Assembly: GCA_963839475.1 (NCBI GenBank)
Contig: CAWIVH010000010.1
Location: forward strand, 1-64,000
Source: CAWIVH01 sp963839475
GTDB lineage: Bacteria; Acidobacteriota; UBA6911
Length of the DNA stretch: 64,000 bases
Direction: 5' to 3'
The translations under genes were made by a program, and so were the position numbers. The notes under the pieces are model-generated. The model saw only the letters and a list, made by a program, of their open reading frames with translations. It was not told the DNA's origin and did not search any database. Shown piece by piece: positions 8,590-16,754 of the stretch (positions are counted from its first letter, which is position 1; every line of letters starts with the position of its first letter).

Positions 8590-8678
8590 GCGAGGGTGGA
8601 CTACGCCGCTCTTCGGCAGGTTGGTATTTTTGCGCTCGCCGCGGAGAAACGCGAAGCAACACTTCGGAGGTTCGGGCT

Positions 8679-10601
8679 TTGAGCACCAATTTGAAAAACA
8701 TCCTGGTATGGCTGGCTGTGGTGGTGTCTCTGGTACTGCTATGGCAACTGTTTTACAGCGTGCGGGATGCAAACATTGAAGAAAAATCCTTCACCACCTT
8801 CTACCAGGAGATGCAATCGAAGAAGATCAAGTCGGTCAAGATCGCCGGCGAAGATATGGAAGGCGAGGAGGTTGCGGGCAACAAGAAGTTCAAAACCGTG
8901 ATCCCCGCCGATGCAGGCTATAATCTTGCCAAGGAACTGCAGCAGAACGGCGTCGAGGTGAAGGTTGAAAAGTCCTCGAATACATCCCTGATGTATGTCT
9001 TCCTGTCCTCCTGGCTGCCTTTCATCCTGCTCATCGGATTCTGGATTTTCCTGATGAGGCAGATGCAGAGCGGCGGCAATAAGGCACTTTCATTCGGGAA
9101 AAGCCGTGCACGTCTGCTTTCGAGCCAGCAGAAAAAGGTAACGTTCAAAGATGTTGCCGGAGTCGAGGAGGCCAAAGAAGAGCTTACCGAGATCATCGAA
9201 TTCCTGAAAGAGCCGCAGAAATTTCAAAAGCTCGGCGGCCGCATTCCCAAGGGTGTCCTGCTCATGGGCCCCCCGGGCACAGGCAAGACCCTGCTGGCGC
9301 GCGCCATCGCGGGGGAAGCGAATGTGCCCTTCTTCTCCATTAGCGGCTCGGACTTCGTGGAGATGTTCGTCGGCGTCGGCGCCAGCCGTGTACGGGACTT
9401 GTTTGAGCAAGGGAAGAAAAACGCCCCCTGCATCATCTTCATCGATGAAATCGACGCGGTCGGCCGGCATCGCGGCGCCGGACTGGGCGGCGGCCACGAC
9501 GAGCGCGAGCAGACCCTGAACCAGCTGCTGGTGGAAATGGACGGATTCGAATCCAACGACGGCGTCATCCTGATCGCGGCCAGCAACCGCCCCGATGTCC
9601 TGGATCCCGCCCTGCTCCGACCCGGGCGTTTCGACCGTCAGGTGGTGGTCCCGCTGCCCGACATCCGCGGCCGCGAAGGCATTCTCAAGGTTCACATCCG
9701 CAAAATTCCCATCGGCGAAGACGTGGACATTTCTGTGACTGCCCGCGGCACACCCGGATTTTCAGGCGCGGCGCTGGCGAACCTGGTGAATGAGGCAGCC
9801 CTGAACGCCGCCCGCTACAACCGGAAATTTGTCAGCATGTCCGACTTTGAAGGGGCCAAAGACAAAGTGCTCATGGGCAAAGAGCGCAAGTCGATGGTCA
9901 TCACGGAAGCCGACAAGAAGGTCACGGCGTACCACGAAGCCGGGCACGCGCTCGTTGCGTTCTCCGTCCCCGGCACCGACCCGCTGCACAAAGTCACGAT
10001 TATCCCCCGCGGGATGGCGCTCGGGCTCACGCAGCAATTGCCCGAAACCGACAGACACAACTACACCAAGGAGTATGTCGAAGGCCAGATCACCATCCTG
10101 ATGGGTGGCCGCTGCGCTGAAAAGATCTTCCTCAATACCGAAACCACGGGTGCCGCCAACGATATCGAGGTGGCCACCGAGCGTGCACGGAAGATGGTCA
10201 CCGAATGGGGCATGAGCCCTTCGATGGGACCGCTTACTTTCGGCAAAAAGGAGGAGCAGATATTTCTCGGCCGGGAAATCTCGCAGCATCGCGATTACAG
10301 CGAGGAAACGGCCATCCGCATCGACCAGGAGGTCAAGCGCATCGTCGAGGAAGGCTACAACCGCTCCTGGAACCTGCTCGAGGCCAACCGTGAGGCGCTT
10401 ATCCGACTGGCGGAGGCGCTGCTGGAGTACGAAACTCTGGATAGTTGGGAAATTGAAGCCGTGATCAAGGGCCAGCCGATCAACCGCTCGAATCAAACTT
10501 CCGACAGCGGCGGCTCGGAAGGCCTGCCGGTCAAGGAAAAAAGCGCCGGCCACTCGCTGCCCCAGCTGGTCAACCCCAAGGGGAAACCGGCTCCAGCTTG
10601 A
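8679..10601 (+). CDS. ftsH: ATP-dependent zinc metalloprotease FtsH
   Basis: This membrane-anchored AAA+ protease degrades misfolded membrane and regulatory proteins. Two N-terminal transmembrane helices (about residues 8-25 and 105-125) bracket an exported domain. The Walker A GPPGTGKT is at 197-204, followed by Walker B (IIFIDEIDAVG) and the second region of homology (RPGRFDRQV). The zinc-binding HEAGH is at 419-423. Full length is 640 residues. The start is TTG, with GGAGG nine bases upstream. It follows tilS and precedes folP, an order found in many bacteria. Confidence 0.97.
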   Translation: MSTNLKNILVWLAVVVSLVLLWQLFYSVRDANIEEKSFTTFYQEMQSKKIKSVKIAGEDMEGEEVAGNKKFKTVIPADAGYNLAKELQQNGVEVKVEKSSNTSLMYVFLSSWLPFILLIGFWIFLMRQMQSGGNKALSFGKSRARLLSSQQKKVTFKDVAGVEEAKEELTEIIEFLKEPQKFQKLGGRIPKGVLLMGPPGTGKTLLARAIAGEANVPFFSISGSDFVEMFVGVGASRVRDLFEQGKKNAPCIIFIDEIDAVGRHRGAGLGGGHDEREQTLNQLLVEMDGFESNDGVILIAASNRPDVLDPALLRPGRFDRQVVVPLPDIRGREGILKVHIRKIPIGEDVDISVTARGTPGFSGAALANLVNEAALNAARYNRKFVSMSDFEGAKDKVLMGKERKSMVITEADKKVTAYHEAGHALVAFSVPGTDPLHKVTIIPRGMALGLTQQLPETDRHNYTKEYVEGQITILMGGRCAEKIFLNTETTGAANDIEVATERARKMVTEWGMSPSMGPLTFGKKEEQIFLGREISQHRDYSEETAIRIDQEVKRIVEEGYNRSWNLLEANREALIRLAEALLEYETLDSWEIEAVIKGQPINRSNQTSDSGGSEGLPVKEKSAGHSLPQLVNPKGKPAPA

Positions 10602-10625
10602 TCGTCAACATTGAATTACGAATGA

Positions 10626-10673
10626 CGAATGACGAGTGACGAATTGCATTCGGAATTCGTAACTCGTCATTCG
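10626..10673. repeat. 20-bp hairpin of reiterated words before folP
   Basis: The arms 10626-10645 and 10654-10673 are complementary at 19 of 20 positions, with an 8-base loop. Each arm is built of short words such as CGAATGACGAGT and ACGAATT, which also recur just outside the arms. The structure sits between the ftsH stop and the folP ATG at 10686 with no T-run, so it is not a normal terminator. Confidence 0.75.
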
Positions 10674-10685
10674 CAATTCGTGACT

Positions 10686-11555
10686 ATGTTCCTCACCGGC
10701 CGCAGACCATTCAGAATCGAACTCCCCGGCCACCTGCTCGAACTCGGGCGTCGCACCCTCGTCATGGGTGTGCTCAATGTCACCCCCGATTCTTTCTCCG
10801 ACGGCGGCCGGTTTGCCGGTCCCGAAGCTGCGATCGCAAGAGCCAGGGAGATCGCCGCGGAGGGGGCCGATATCCTGGACATCGGCGGCGAATCGACGCG
10901 CCCCGGATCCATCGGTGTAAGCGAGGCGGAAGAACTGGACCGCGTCCTCCCCGTGCTCAAGGGCCTTCAGGGCAGCTGCTCCATTCCGATATCCATCGAC
11001 ACCACCAAACCAGCGGTGGCCCGGGCAGCCCTGGAGGCGGGAGCCGTTCTCGTCAACGATATCACCGGTCTGCGCGGCGATCCGCAGCTTGCCCGCGAAG
11101 CGGCCCGGACCGGGGCCGGCATGGTGCTCATGCATATGCGGGGCACACCATCCGACATGCAAAAGCTTCCCCCCAGCCACGATATCCTCCTGGAAATCGA
11201 GGTGTGGGCCGCCGAAGCGGTTGCGCGCGCGGCAGCCTGTGGCGTATCCTCCGCGAAGATCATACTGGATCCTGGAATCGGGTTCGGGAAAACCGTCCGG
11301 CAGAATCTCGAAATCATCCGGAGGCTCGACCGCCTTTCTACTGCCGGGCTTCCGCTGCTGGTGGGCACCTCCCGGAAATCTTTCATCGGCGCAATTTTGA
11401 ATATTCCTCCAGGGGAACGCATTTGGGGTACCGCCGCCACTGTGGCAGCATCTATAATTCATGGTGCGCACATCGTGCGCGTGCACGACGTCGCAGCCAT
11501 GCGTGAGGTGGCACGCATGACCGATGCCATACTCGACGATTCAACGGTGGAGTGA
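10686..11555 (+). CDS. folP: dihydropteroate synthase
   Basis: The enzyme joins p-aminobenzoate to dihydropterin pyrophosphate in folate synthesis and is the sulfonamide target. The pterin-binding signature MGVLNVTPDSFSDGG, then ILDIGGESTRPG, the DPGIGFGK segment and GTSRKSF are all present in order. I place the start at 10686 because an upstream in-frame start would translate the hairpin repeat, which is not part of the family. No strong ribosome site is visible, and the hairpin lies directly upstream. The stop overlaps the cdaA start by four bases (GTGA), so folP and cdaA are coupled. Confidence 0.94.
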   Translation: MFLTGRRPFRIELPGHLLELGRRTLVMGVLNVTPDSFSDGGRFAGPEAAIARAREIAAEGADILDIGGESTRPGSIGVSEAEELDRVLPVLKGLQGSCSIPISIDTTKPAVARAALEAGAVLVNDITGLRGDPQLAREAARTGAGMVLMHMRGTPSDMQKLPPSHDILLEIEVWAAEAVARAAACGVSSAKIILDPGIGFGKTVRQNLEIIRRLDRLSTAGLPLLVGTSRKSFIGAILNIPPGERIWGTAATVAASIIHGAHIVRVHDVAAMREVARMTDAILDDSTVE

Positions 11556-12379
11556 GCCTGCTCGTGGAATTCATGCTCGAGTTTCTCAGGGTGCCGGCCA
11601 TTTCGATCCGCGATGTGATCGATATCGCCCTGGTGTCCTACATTACCTATCGTTTCCTGCTCCTCATGCGGGGGACGCGCGGAGCCCAGATGACCTTCGG
11701 GATCGTCGTGCTCCTGCTTTTTTATGGCGTCACGCGCTACTACCGGCTCACAGCGGTCCAATGGCTGCTCAGCAACCTGCTCACCTACATCGTGTTCGGT
11801 GTGATCGTGCTCTACCAGAACGAGATCCGCAGGGGACTGGCGAATATCGGCAGCACGCCCTTGATCGGGAGGAACCGCAGCCGTGGCAGCCGTGAAGGAT
11901 TCGAAGAGATCATCCTGGCCGCGACAACCCTAGCCTCGAAAAAAATCGGAGGCCTGATCGTAATCGAACGCGATATCGGCCTCCGAAATTACGCCGAAAG
12001 CGGCATTGCCCTCGATGCGGTACTGACCTACGATCTGCTGGTCACCATCTTCAGCCCGAATACGCCGCTCCATGACGGAGCTGTCATCATTCAGCGGAAC
12101 CGAATCATGGCGGCGGCTTGCTTTCTTCCCCTCACCCTGGATCCGCACCTGAGCAAGGAACTGGGCACCCGCCATCGCGCCGGCATCGGAATCACCGAGG
12201 AATCCGACGCGGTTGCCGTCATCGTATCGGAGGAAAGCGGCATCATTTCGGCTGCTATCGGGGGCAAGGTCACCCGCAACCTGGACGGCACCGGCCTCCG
12301 CGCCCTGTTGCGAAGCGCCATGGAAGGCCGCTCGGGACTCGCTTCGTCCTCGCTCAAGCAGCGCAAGGAAGTCGCATGA
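11552..12379 (+). CDS. cdaA: diadenylate cyclase CdaA (c-di-AMP synthase)
   Basis: This membrane-bound DAC-domain enzyme makes cyclic di-AMP from two ATP. Three N-terminal transmembrane helices precede the DAC domain with the DGA motif at 175-177 (TPLHDGAVII) and RHR at 207-209 (LGTRHRAGIG), both needed for catalysis. The GTG start overlaps the folP stop, and the next gene, a YbbR/CdaR regulator, overlaps its own stop (ATGA). CdaA-CdaR adjacency is known from Firmicutes, where GlmM usually follows. Here glmM is absent and an RsbU-type phosphatase follows. Confidence 0.94.
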   Translation: MSLLVEFMLEFLRVPAISIRDVIDIALVSYITYRFLLLMRGTRGAQMTFGIVVLLLFYGVTRYYRLTAVQWLLSNLLTYIVFGVIVLYQNEIRRGLANIGSTPLIGRNRSRGSREGFEEIILAATTLASKKIGGLIVIERDIGLRNYAESGIALDAVLTYDLLVTIFSPNTPLHDGAVIIQRNRIMAAACFLPLTLDPHLSKELGTRHRAGIGITEESDAVAVIVSEESGIISAAIGGKVTRNLDGTGLRALLRSAMEGRSGLASSSLKQRKEVA

Positions 12380-13314
12380 AGGTCCAAGAGCTTCTGCTGG
12401 AAAACTGGGGCTTGAAACTGACTGCGATCTTTCTCGCTTTCGTGCTTTGGCTGATGGTGCATGGAGACCCGAACGCCGAACGCGTGCTGAGCGTCCCGCT
12501 CGAAATCCGCGTGCCTCGCAACATGGAGATCACCAGTGAACGCCCGAGCATGGTGGACGTCACAGTGAGGGGAACCTCCACCAACATGTGGTTTGCACAA
12601 ACGCTTCCCACCTACATCATCGACATGCAGTCGTTCAACGAAGGCGATCATGTCGTCCAGCTGTCGCCGGCTAATGTCCGCTTCCCGCGGGCCAGCGGGC
12701 TCGAAGCCATGTCGGTGCGGCCGGCGCGTCTGACGTTGGTGCTGGAAAGAACCATATCGAAGGAAGTCCCGATCCGCGTCGTTTCCCGCGGCGAACCCGA
12801 GACAGGATTCGATATCTACGGGATCTCGGTCTCACCGCCGACAGCGCTACTTTCAGGGCCGCGGAGCAGTATCGAAAATATCAAAGAGGCAACTACCGAA
12901 CCGGTCTCCACGGCCGGTCGCCGAGAGTCGCTGCGGGTTTACGCGAATCTCGATATCAAGGACGATGCGGTTCACAGCACCCCTGCCGGCCCCTTCGAAG
13001 TCATGGTGCAGCTCGGGCCGCACCGCAGGCTTCAGCGTGTTTCGGGAATCGTCGTGCAGCCGGACGAACCCGGACTGAAATGCAGCCCGCGAACCGTCAC
13101 GGTCCATGTTCTGGTGCCGGTGTCCTCCGAGAAAAGCTTGACGCCGGCGGATTTCAACGCAACAGTGGCGGCGGCCGGGAGCGATGCAGCCGCGAAGAAC
13201 TTAAGGTTGCGTGTCGATGTGCGGCTTAAAAGTCCATCGGATCCCGCCATTATGGTGAAGGGGGTTCTCCCGGCAGAGGTTGCGGTGGAAAAAAGCGACA
13301 GAAAGCCCAAATAA
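12376..13314 (+). CDS. cdaR: YbbR-domain protein, CdaR-like regulator of CdaA
   Basis: The protein of 312 residues has one N-terminal membrane helix (about 12-28, LKLTAIFLAFVLWLMVHG) and then an exported part with several YbbR repeats. In Firmicutes, CdaR binds CdaA and modulates c-di-AMP synthesis. The ATG at 12376 overlaps the cdaA stop and has AAGGA upstream, which excludes the longer in-frame reading through cdaA. Family is clear from the YbbR pattern; the regulatory role here is inferred from adjacency. Confidence 0.85.
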   Translation: MKVQELLLENWGLKLTAIFLAFVLWLMVHGDPNAERVLSVPLEIRVPRNMEITSERPSMVDVTVRGTSTNMWFAQTLPTYIIDMQSFNEGDHVVQLSPANVRFPRASGLEAMSVRPARLTLVLERTISKEVPIRVVSRGEPETGFDIYGISVSPPTALLSGPRSSIENIKEATTEPVSTAGRRESLRVYANLDIKDDAVHSTPAGPFEVMVQLGPHRRLQRVSGIVVQPDEPGLKCSPRTVTVHVLVPVSSEKSLTPADFNATVAAAGSDAAAKNLRLRVDVRLKSPSDPAIMVKGVLPAEVAVEKSDRKPK

Positions 13315-13345
13315 CCGGGAATTGTTTTCCGCTGACGGACGGGTT

Positions 13346-14629
13346 ATGGCATTCGATCCGAAGTTCGACTTTGATCAACTCAGCCGCCGGTTGACGGAAC
13401 TCACTTCGCGGCTTGAGGAATCCGCGCGAAAACAGCGGGTGGACAAGGCGACAGAAAAGGGATTCAAGTTTTTCGAATCCGCCTTCAAGAATCTCGGAGA
13501 TCTCCTGACTCGTGGGGTCACCCAGGAGGGAATCCGCAACCTCCTCCGCCACGAAGCGCGCGAAACCCTGCGCTTCTATTCTCGCGACATCGACTTCGAA
13601 GCCCTTAAACCTCTCCCCTGGTACAAACGCTATCCTGTCACGGCCTGGAAACTTTTCGTGGCTACGGCCTACCGGCTGAGCCCACCGAGGCGCATCGCTT
13701 TCGCGATTGCCACCTTCGCTTTCCTCCTCGGCAGTCTGGAAATGCTGCTGGCCCTGACCCAACCCCGCGATCTGGTGTCGGCGATCTTCTGGTGGTTCGT
13801 CGCCCTGGTTCTGTACACGTTTCTTCTGCTGATGGAACTTCGCGACAAACTGGATCTCAAAAGTGATCTGGAAGTCGCCAGGGAGATACAGATCGCCCTG
13901 GTGCCGTCGCGCCCCTACCATCTCAACACCATTACAATCCATAGCTACATGCGCCCGGCGAATACCGTCGGCGGCGACTACCACGATATCGTCGACCTGG
14001 GGGGCGGCAAGATTGCTGTGATGACCGGCGATGTGGCCGGCAAAGGTATGCCCGCTGCGCTGATGATGGCGCTGCTCCAGGGGAGCCTCCGCACCCTGCT
14101 TACCGCCGGCTTGCGTGGGACCGAATTGGTCGGAAGGCTGAATCAGTATCTCTTCGACAACATTCCTTCCAACAAGCTGGTCACCCTGTTCTACGGCGAG
14201 CTGGATACGGGCAGCGGAGATTTCCACTACGTCAACGCCGGGCATAATGCTCCCTTCCTATTGAGTCGTGGGTCGGCGGCTCAGCGGATGCCGGCGACAT
14301 CCCTCGTTCTCGGGGTTCTGCGCGACGCCGAGTTTGAGGCCCTGGACATCAGGCTGAATCCGGGTCAGAAGATCCTGCTGTTTACGGACGGCGTAAATGA
14401 GGTCTTTAATGAAAAAGAGGAGGAGTACGGCGAGGAGCGGATGGAAGCGTTTCTGCAGAAACACATGGAGCTGCCGGATCAGGACCTGATACAAGGCCTG
14501 GTCCGGGATGTGCTGGCGTTCTGTGAAGGATCGCGCCCAGGAGACGACATGACCCTCATGTGCATTTCGATGAAGGAGCAGGCTCCCGCCGGACAGGCAT
14601 CGCCGCCTCCGAACCAGTCGGAGAGCTAA
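13346..14629 (+). CDS. PP2C/RsbU-type serine phosphatase with membrane helices
   Basis: The product is about 427 residues. The N-terminal region is soluble and charged, followed by two transmembrane helices near residues 120-175. The C-terminal SpoIIE/PP2C phosphatase domain starts around residue 190 (DLEVAREIQIALVPS, GGDYHDIVDL, TGDVAGKGMPAALMM, FTDGVNEVFN, GDDMTLMCI). Such proteins dephosphorylate anti-anti-sigma factors. The PP2C acidic residues appear intact. It begins 31 bases after cdaR and probably belongs to the folP-cdaA-cdaR transcript. No partner switch gene is in the window, so the pathway is unknown. Confidence 0.88.
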   Translation: MAFDPKFDFDQLSRRLTELTSRLEESARKQRVDKATEKGFKFFESAFKNLGDLLTRGVTQEGIRNLLRHEARETLRFYSRDIDFEALKPLPWYKRYPVTAWKLFVATAYRLSPPRRIAFAIATFAFLLGSLEMLLALTQPRDLVSAIFWWFVALVLYTFLLLMELRDKLDLKSDLEVAREIQIALVPSRPYHLNTITIHSYMRPANTVGGDYHDIVDLGGGKIAVMTGDVAGKGMPAALMMALLQGSLRTLLTAGLRGTELVGRLNQYLFDNIPSNKLVTLFYGELDTGSGDFHYVNAGHNAPFLLSRGSAAQRMPATSLVLGVLRDAEFEALDIRLNPGQKILLFTDGVNEVFNEKEEEYGEERMEAFLQKHMELPDQDLIQGLVRDVLAFCEGSRPGDDMTLMCISMKEQAPAGQASPPPNQSES

Positions 14630-14651
14630 GTGCATGAATTCATAAATACTG

Positions 14652-15137
14652 CATTTATCCATTGTCATTCCTCAATGGTCATTTGTCATCTGTCTGTTGT
14701 GAGCCTCTCGACTGGGCGGTCCGGATCGAGGCGCTGAGGATACGGGCAAGCTCGCGATTCTCCCTGGCGAGGTCGCTGACCAATGCTTCCGGTGCCATTC
14801 GAGCCTTGAGGATAATGAGCAGCCAGATCCCGGTCTCATTGAGCTCTTTGACGGCGATACGGAGTTTGTGAACGAAATCTGCGCGGCTCTCCGCACCTCG
14901 CGCCTCCGCGTAGTTCGGAGCCGGAGAAGTACCCGAGCGCAGGATCTGCCCGGCAATATGCCGTCCTGCGGTCGTCTTGGGCAAGCAGGTGACCAGGTCG
15001 ATGATCCTGACTGCAAACAGCACCAGCCTCTCCTGGAACGCGTCGGCAGCAGCTTGTGCCATGTCAGTATCCTCCTGCCTACTTAAACCACTCCTCCTCC
15101 AAATTGATCCAAACCAAAAAATGACAATGGATAAATG
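14652..15137. repeat. 18-bp inverted repeat bracketing the four-helix-bundle gene
   Basis: CATTTATCCATTGTCATT at 14652-14669 is the exact complement of AATGACAATGGATAAATG at 15120-15137. The arms lie just outside the 14679-15062 gene. Around the arms are further short words (AATGACC, GGTCATTTGTCAT), so the whole gene sits in a low-complexity palindromic setting that looks like element ends. Confidence 0.7.
14679..15062 (-). CDS. four-helix-bundle protein of the S23/IVS (TIGR02436-like) family
   Basis: This 127-residue protein is nearly all alpha-helical. It carries the family pattern LPKTTAGRHIAGQILRSGTS, then NYAEARGAESRADFVHKL and KELNETGIWL. Relatives are encoded in intervening sequences of 23S rRNA genes, and the accessory protein Avd of diversity-generating retroelements has the same fold. 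The molecular function of the stand-alone form is not known. GGAGG is eight bases before the ATG. Its leader (15071-15124) is repeated 54 for 54 at 17017-17070, and inverted arms flank the gene. It is not in an rRNA gene here. Family call is confident. Confidence 0.85.
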   Translation of the reverse strand: MAQAAADAFQERLVLFAVRIIDLVTCLPKTTAGRHIAGQILRSGTSPAPNYAEARGAESRADFVHKLRIAVKELNETGIWLLIILKARMAPEALVSDLARENRELARILSASIRTAQSRGSQQTDDK

Positions 15138-15148
15138 ACCAATGACGA

Positions 15149-15168
15149 ATTAGGCTTTCACGAAATTA
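15149..15168 (+). repeat. left terminal inverted repeat of the IS
   Basis: ATTAGGCTTTCACGAAATTA matches the complement of the right end at 18 of 20 positions. The inner part (CTTCACGAAATT) appears again at 15440-15451 just before the transposase start, so the element has an internal copy of its end. Confidence 0.8.
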
Positions 15169-15292
15169 TAAGTCATTTGTTTTCAGGTAATTGCGGACGT
15201 CGAAAATGGCACATGCCTAACTTGGCTAAACCTTTTAGTCTCATACGTTTGCAAGGACCGTTCGGCCCCTTTTGTCGATTTTGCCACCGTTT

Positions 15293-15327
15293 TGCCCTTC
15301 AAAAAGGGGGCAGTTAGGCATTTTTTT
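15293..15327 (+). terminator. hairpin and T-run upstream of the transposase
   Basis: TGCCCTT and AAGGGGGCA around an A-rich loop form a stem, and seven T residues follow a few bases later (15321-15327). It would shield the transposase gene from outside read-through transcription, as seen in several IS families. Confidence 0.45.
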
Positions 15328-15460
15328 ATTTCGTGAAAACCCTCTGCATGGTGCCAGTCGGGCCCGCGTCGTTATTAGATTTTATCTGCCTAACTGCCTC
15401 GCAAATGCTACCCTCGAATGTACTCCGCTTCCCACGGTCTTCACGAAATTCGAGGGGCTT

Positions 15461-16753
15461 ATGAATCAACTTCCTCTATGGCACGGTAAAGACCTTCCCT
15501 CCGGTTACCGGTACCGTCAACTGTTCGAAAACCTCCCTGCCCTGGCGTTGATGCCTTCTGCAGGTCCGGGACGAAAACCTTATGACTACAATTTGCTACT
15601 GCGGGCACTGGTCTACCGATGTCTTCGCCAGATTCCAACATTGGCCGAACTCGTTTTTGAATTGAATAACAACCCGACGCTTCTGGAGTGCTTGGGGCTG
15701 AATCCGCTGAAAGCTGTTCCGACAATTGAGCGGTTTTCCTGTTTTATACGGGACACGGAAAATGCCGTGCTGCAGGCGGTGCGGCTTGCCTTGGTGCGCT
15801 CGCTGATCGACGAAGGATTGATTAGCGGCGACGTAATCGCATTGGATTCGTGTCCGGTGGCCGCGCGCCTTCGCGAGAATAATTTGAAAACGGGTTTGTC
15901 TCATAACCGCTTCGACAAGACGCAATTCCCTAAGGGAGATTCTGAAACCGGCCTCGGAGTACGAATCCACTATCCAAGCGAGAAAAAGAAGGAGGTCACT
16001 TATTTCTGGGGATACAGAAATCACACGGTTTCGGACACAGCCTCGGAGTTGACCATATGGGAGGAGACGCACCCCGCCAATGTGAGTGAAGTCAATCGCG
16101 CCATTCCGATGCTGCAAACGGTGAAGGAACTGAACCTCCCCATCCGTTTTGTCGCAGGCGACGCTGAATATGATACGGAAGCAATTCTGTGCTACATCGT
16201 CCAAGAGCTTAAAGCTCAGCCGATCGTGGCCCGCAATCCTCGCTCGAGCGAGGACGCCACGTACACCATTCGCTCCGGAAAGGTCTATTGCGCCGCCGAT
16301 CTCCCCATGGCTCATAAAGGGAAATTCACCCCGAAGGTGAGTGGAATCACCTATCGTCAATACAGTTGTCCCATTCATTGGCGGAGGCTTTTCCAGCGCC
16401 AGTATTTGCTTTGTCCCATCGGTCACCCAAAATTCCTGGAGCAAAAAGGATGCAACGCCCTGATTCGCTTGACTCCCAGCATCAGGACCCAGATTCCTTA
16501 TGGAACCGATCTGTTCAAAGATATCTATTCCAAGCGCACAGCAATTGAGCGGACTTATTCCCGCCTACTCACGATCACGATGCAGAATCCAACCGTCAGG
16601 GGGCTCAGTGCGAACAGAAATCACTGCACGATCGCCCACATTGCCACCTTGTTGGTTGCGTTGACTGCTTTCCGAATGGGCGAAAAGGACAAAATTCGCT
16701 GGATCAAGTCTTTTGTGCCCAAATTTCTAAAAACTAATTTCGTGAAGCCCTAA
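15461..16753 (+). CDS. DDE transposase (DUF772-type, IS5/IS1182-like)
   Basis: The 430-residue protein has an N-terminal DUF772-like region (GRKPYDYNLLLRALVYRCL, about residues 30-110) and a DDE domain. The acidic triad is readable as D in VIALDSCPV, D in VAGDAEYDTE and E in RTAIERTYSRL. The start at 15461 has GAGG upstream; the longer open frame reads through IS non-coding DNA. The stop codon lies inside the right terminal repeat. It is complete and looks active. Family placement between IS5 and IS1182 is by motif only. Confidence 0.88.
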   Translation: MNQLPLWHGKDLPSGYRYRQLFENLPALALMPSAGPGRKPYDYNLLLRALVYRCLRQIPTLAELVFELNNNPTLLECLGLNPLKAVPTIERFSCFIRDTENAVLQAVRLALVRSLIDEGLISGDVIALDSCPVAARLRENNLKTGLSHNRFDKTQFPKGDSETGLGVRIHYPSEKKKEVTYFWGYRNHTVSDTASELTIWEETHPANVSEVNRAIPMLQTVKELNLPIRFVAGDAEYDTEAILCYIVQELKAQPIVARNPRSSEDATYTIRSGKVYCAADLPMAHKGKFTPKVSGITYRQYSCPIHWRRLFQRQYLLCPIGHPKFLEQKGCNALIRLTPSIRTQIPYGTDLFKDIYSKRTAIERTYSRLLTITMQNPTVRGLSANRNHCTIAHIATLLVALTAFRMGEKDKIRWIKSFVPKFLKTNFVKP

Positions 16754-16754
16754 T
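16735..16754 (-). repeat. right terminal inverted repeat of the IS
   Basis: This is the complement of the left end apart from two adjacent positions near the outer side. It contains the last codons and the stop of the transposase. Confidence 0.8.

Larger units (their letters stand above)
15149..16754 (+). mobile_element. insertion sequence, 1.6 kb, with terminal inverted repeats
   Basis: A single transposase gene lies between terminal repeats at 15149-15168 and 16735-16754, which match at 18 of 20 positions (outer ends ATTAGG, inner part CACGAAATTA). Flanking DNA on both sides is the same repeat family. GACCAATGA occurs at 15137-15145 and again immediately after the right end at 16755-16763, consistent with a target duplication of roughly 9 bases or with insertion in a repeat. 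About 290 bases of non-coding DNA with hairpins lie between the left end and the transposase. Confidence 0.85.

Noticed and set aside
10605..11486. 293-residue frame opposite folP
   Set aside because: Shadow of folP; it starts in conserved folP codons and runs through the hairpin repeat.
15596..16444. 282-residue frame opposite the transposase
   Set aside because: Shadow of the transposase gene, with no ribosome site.
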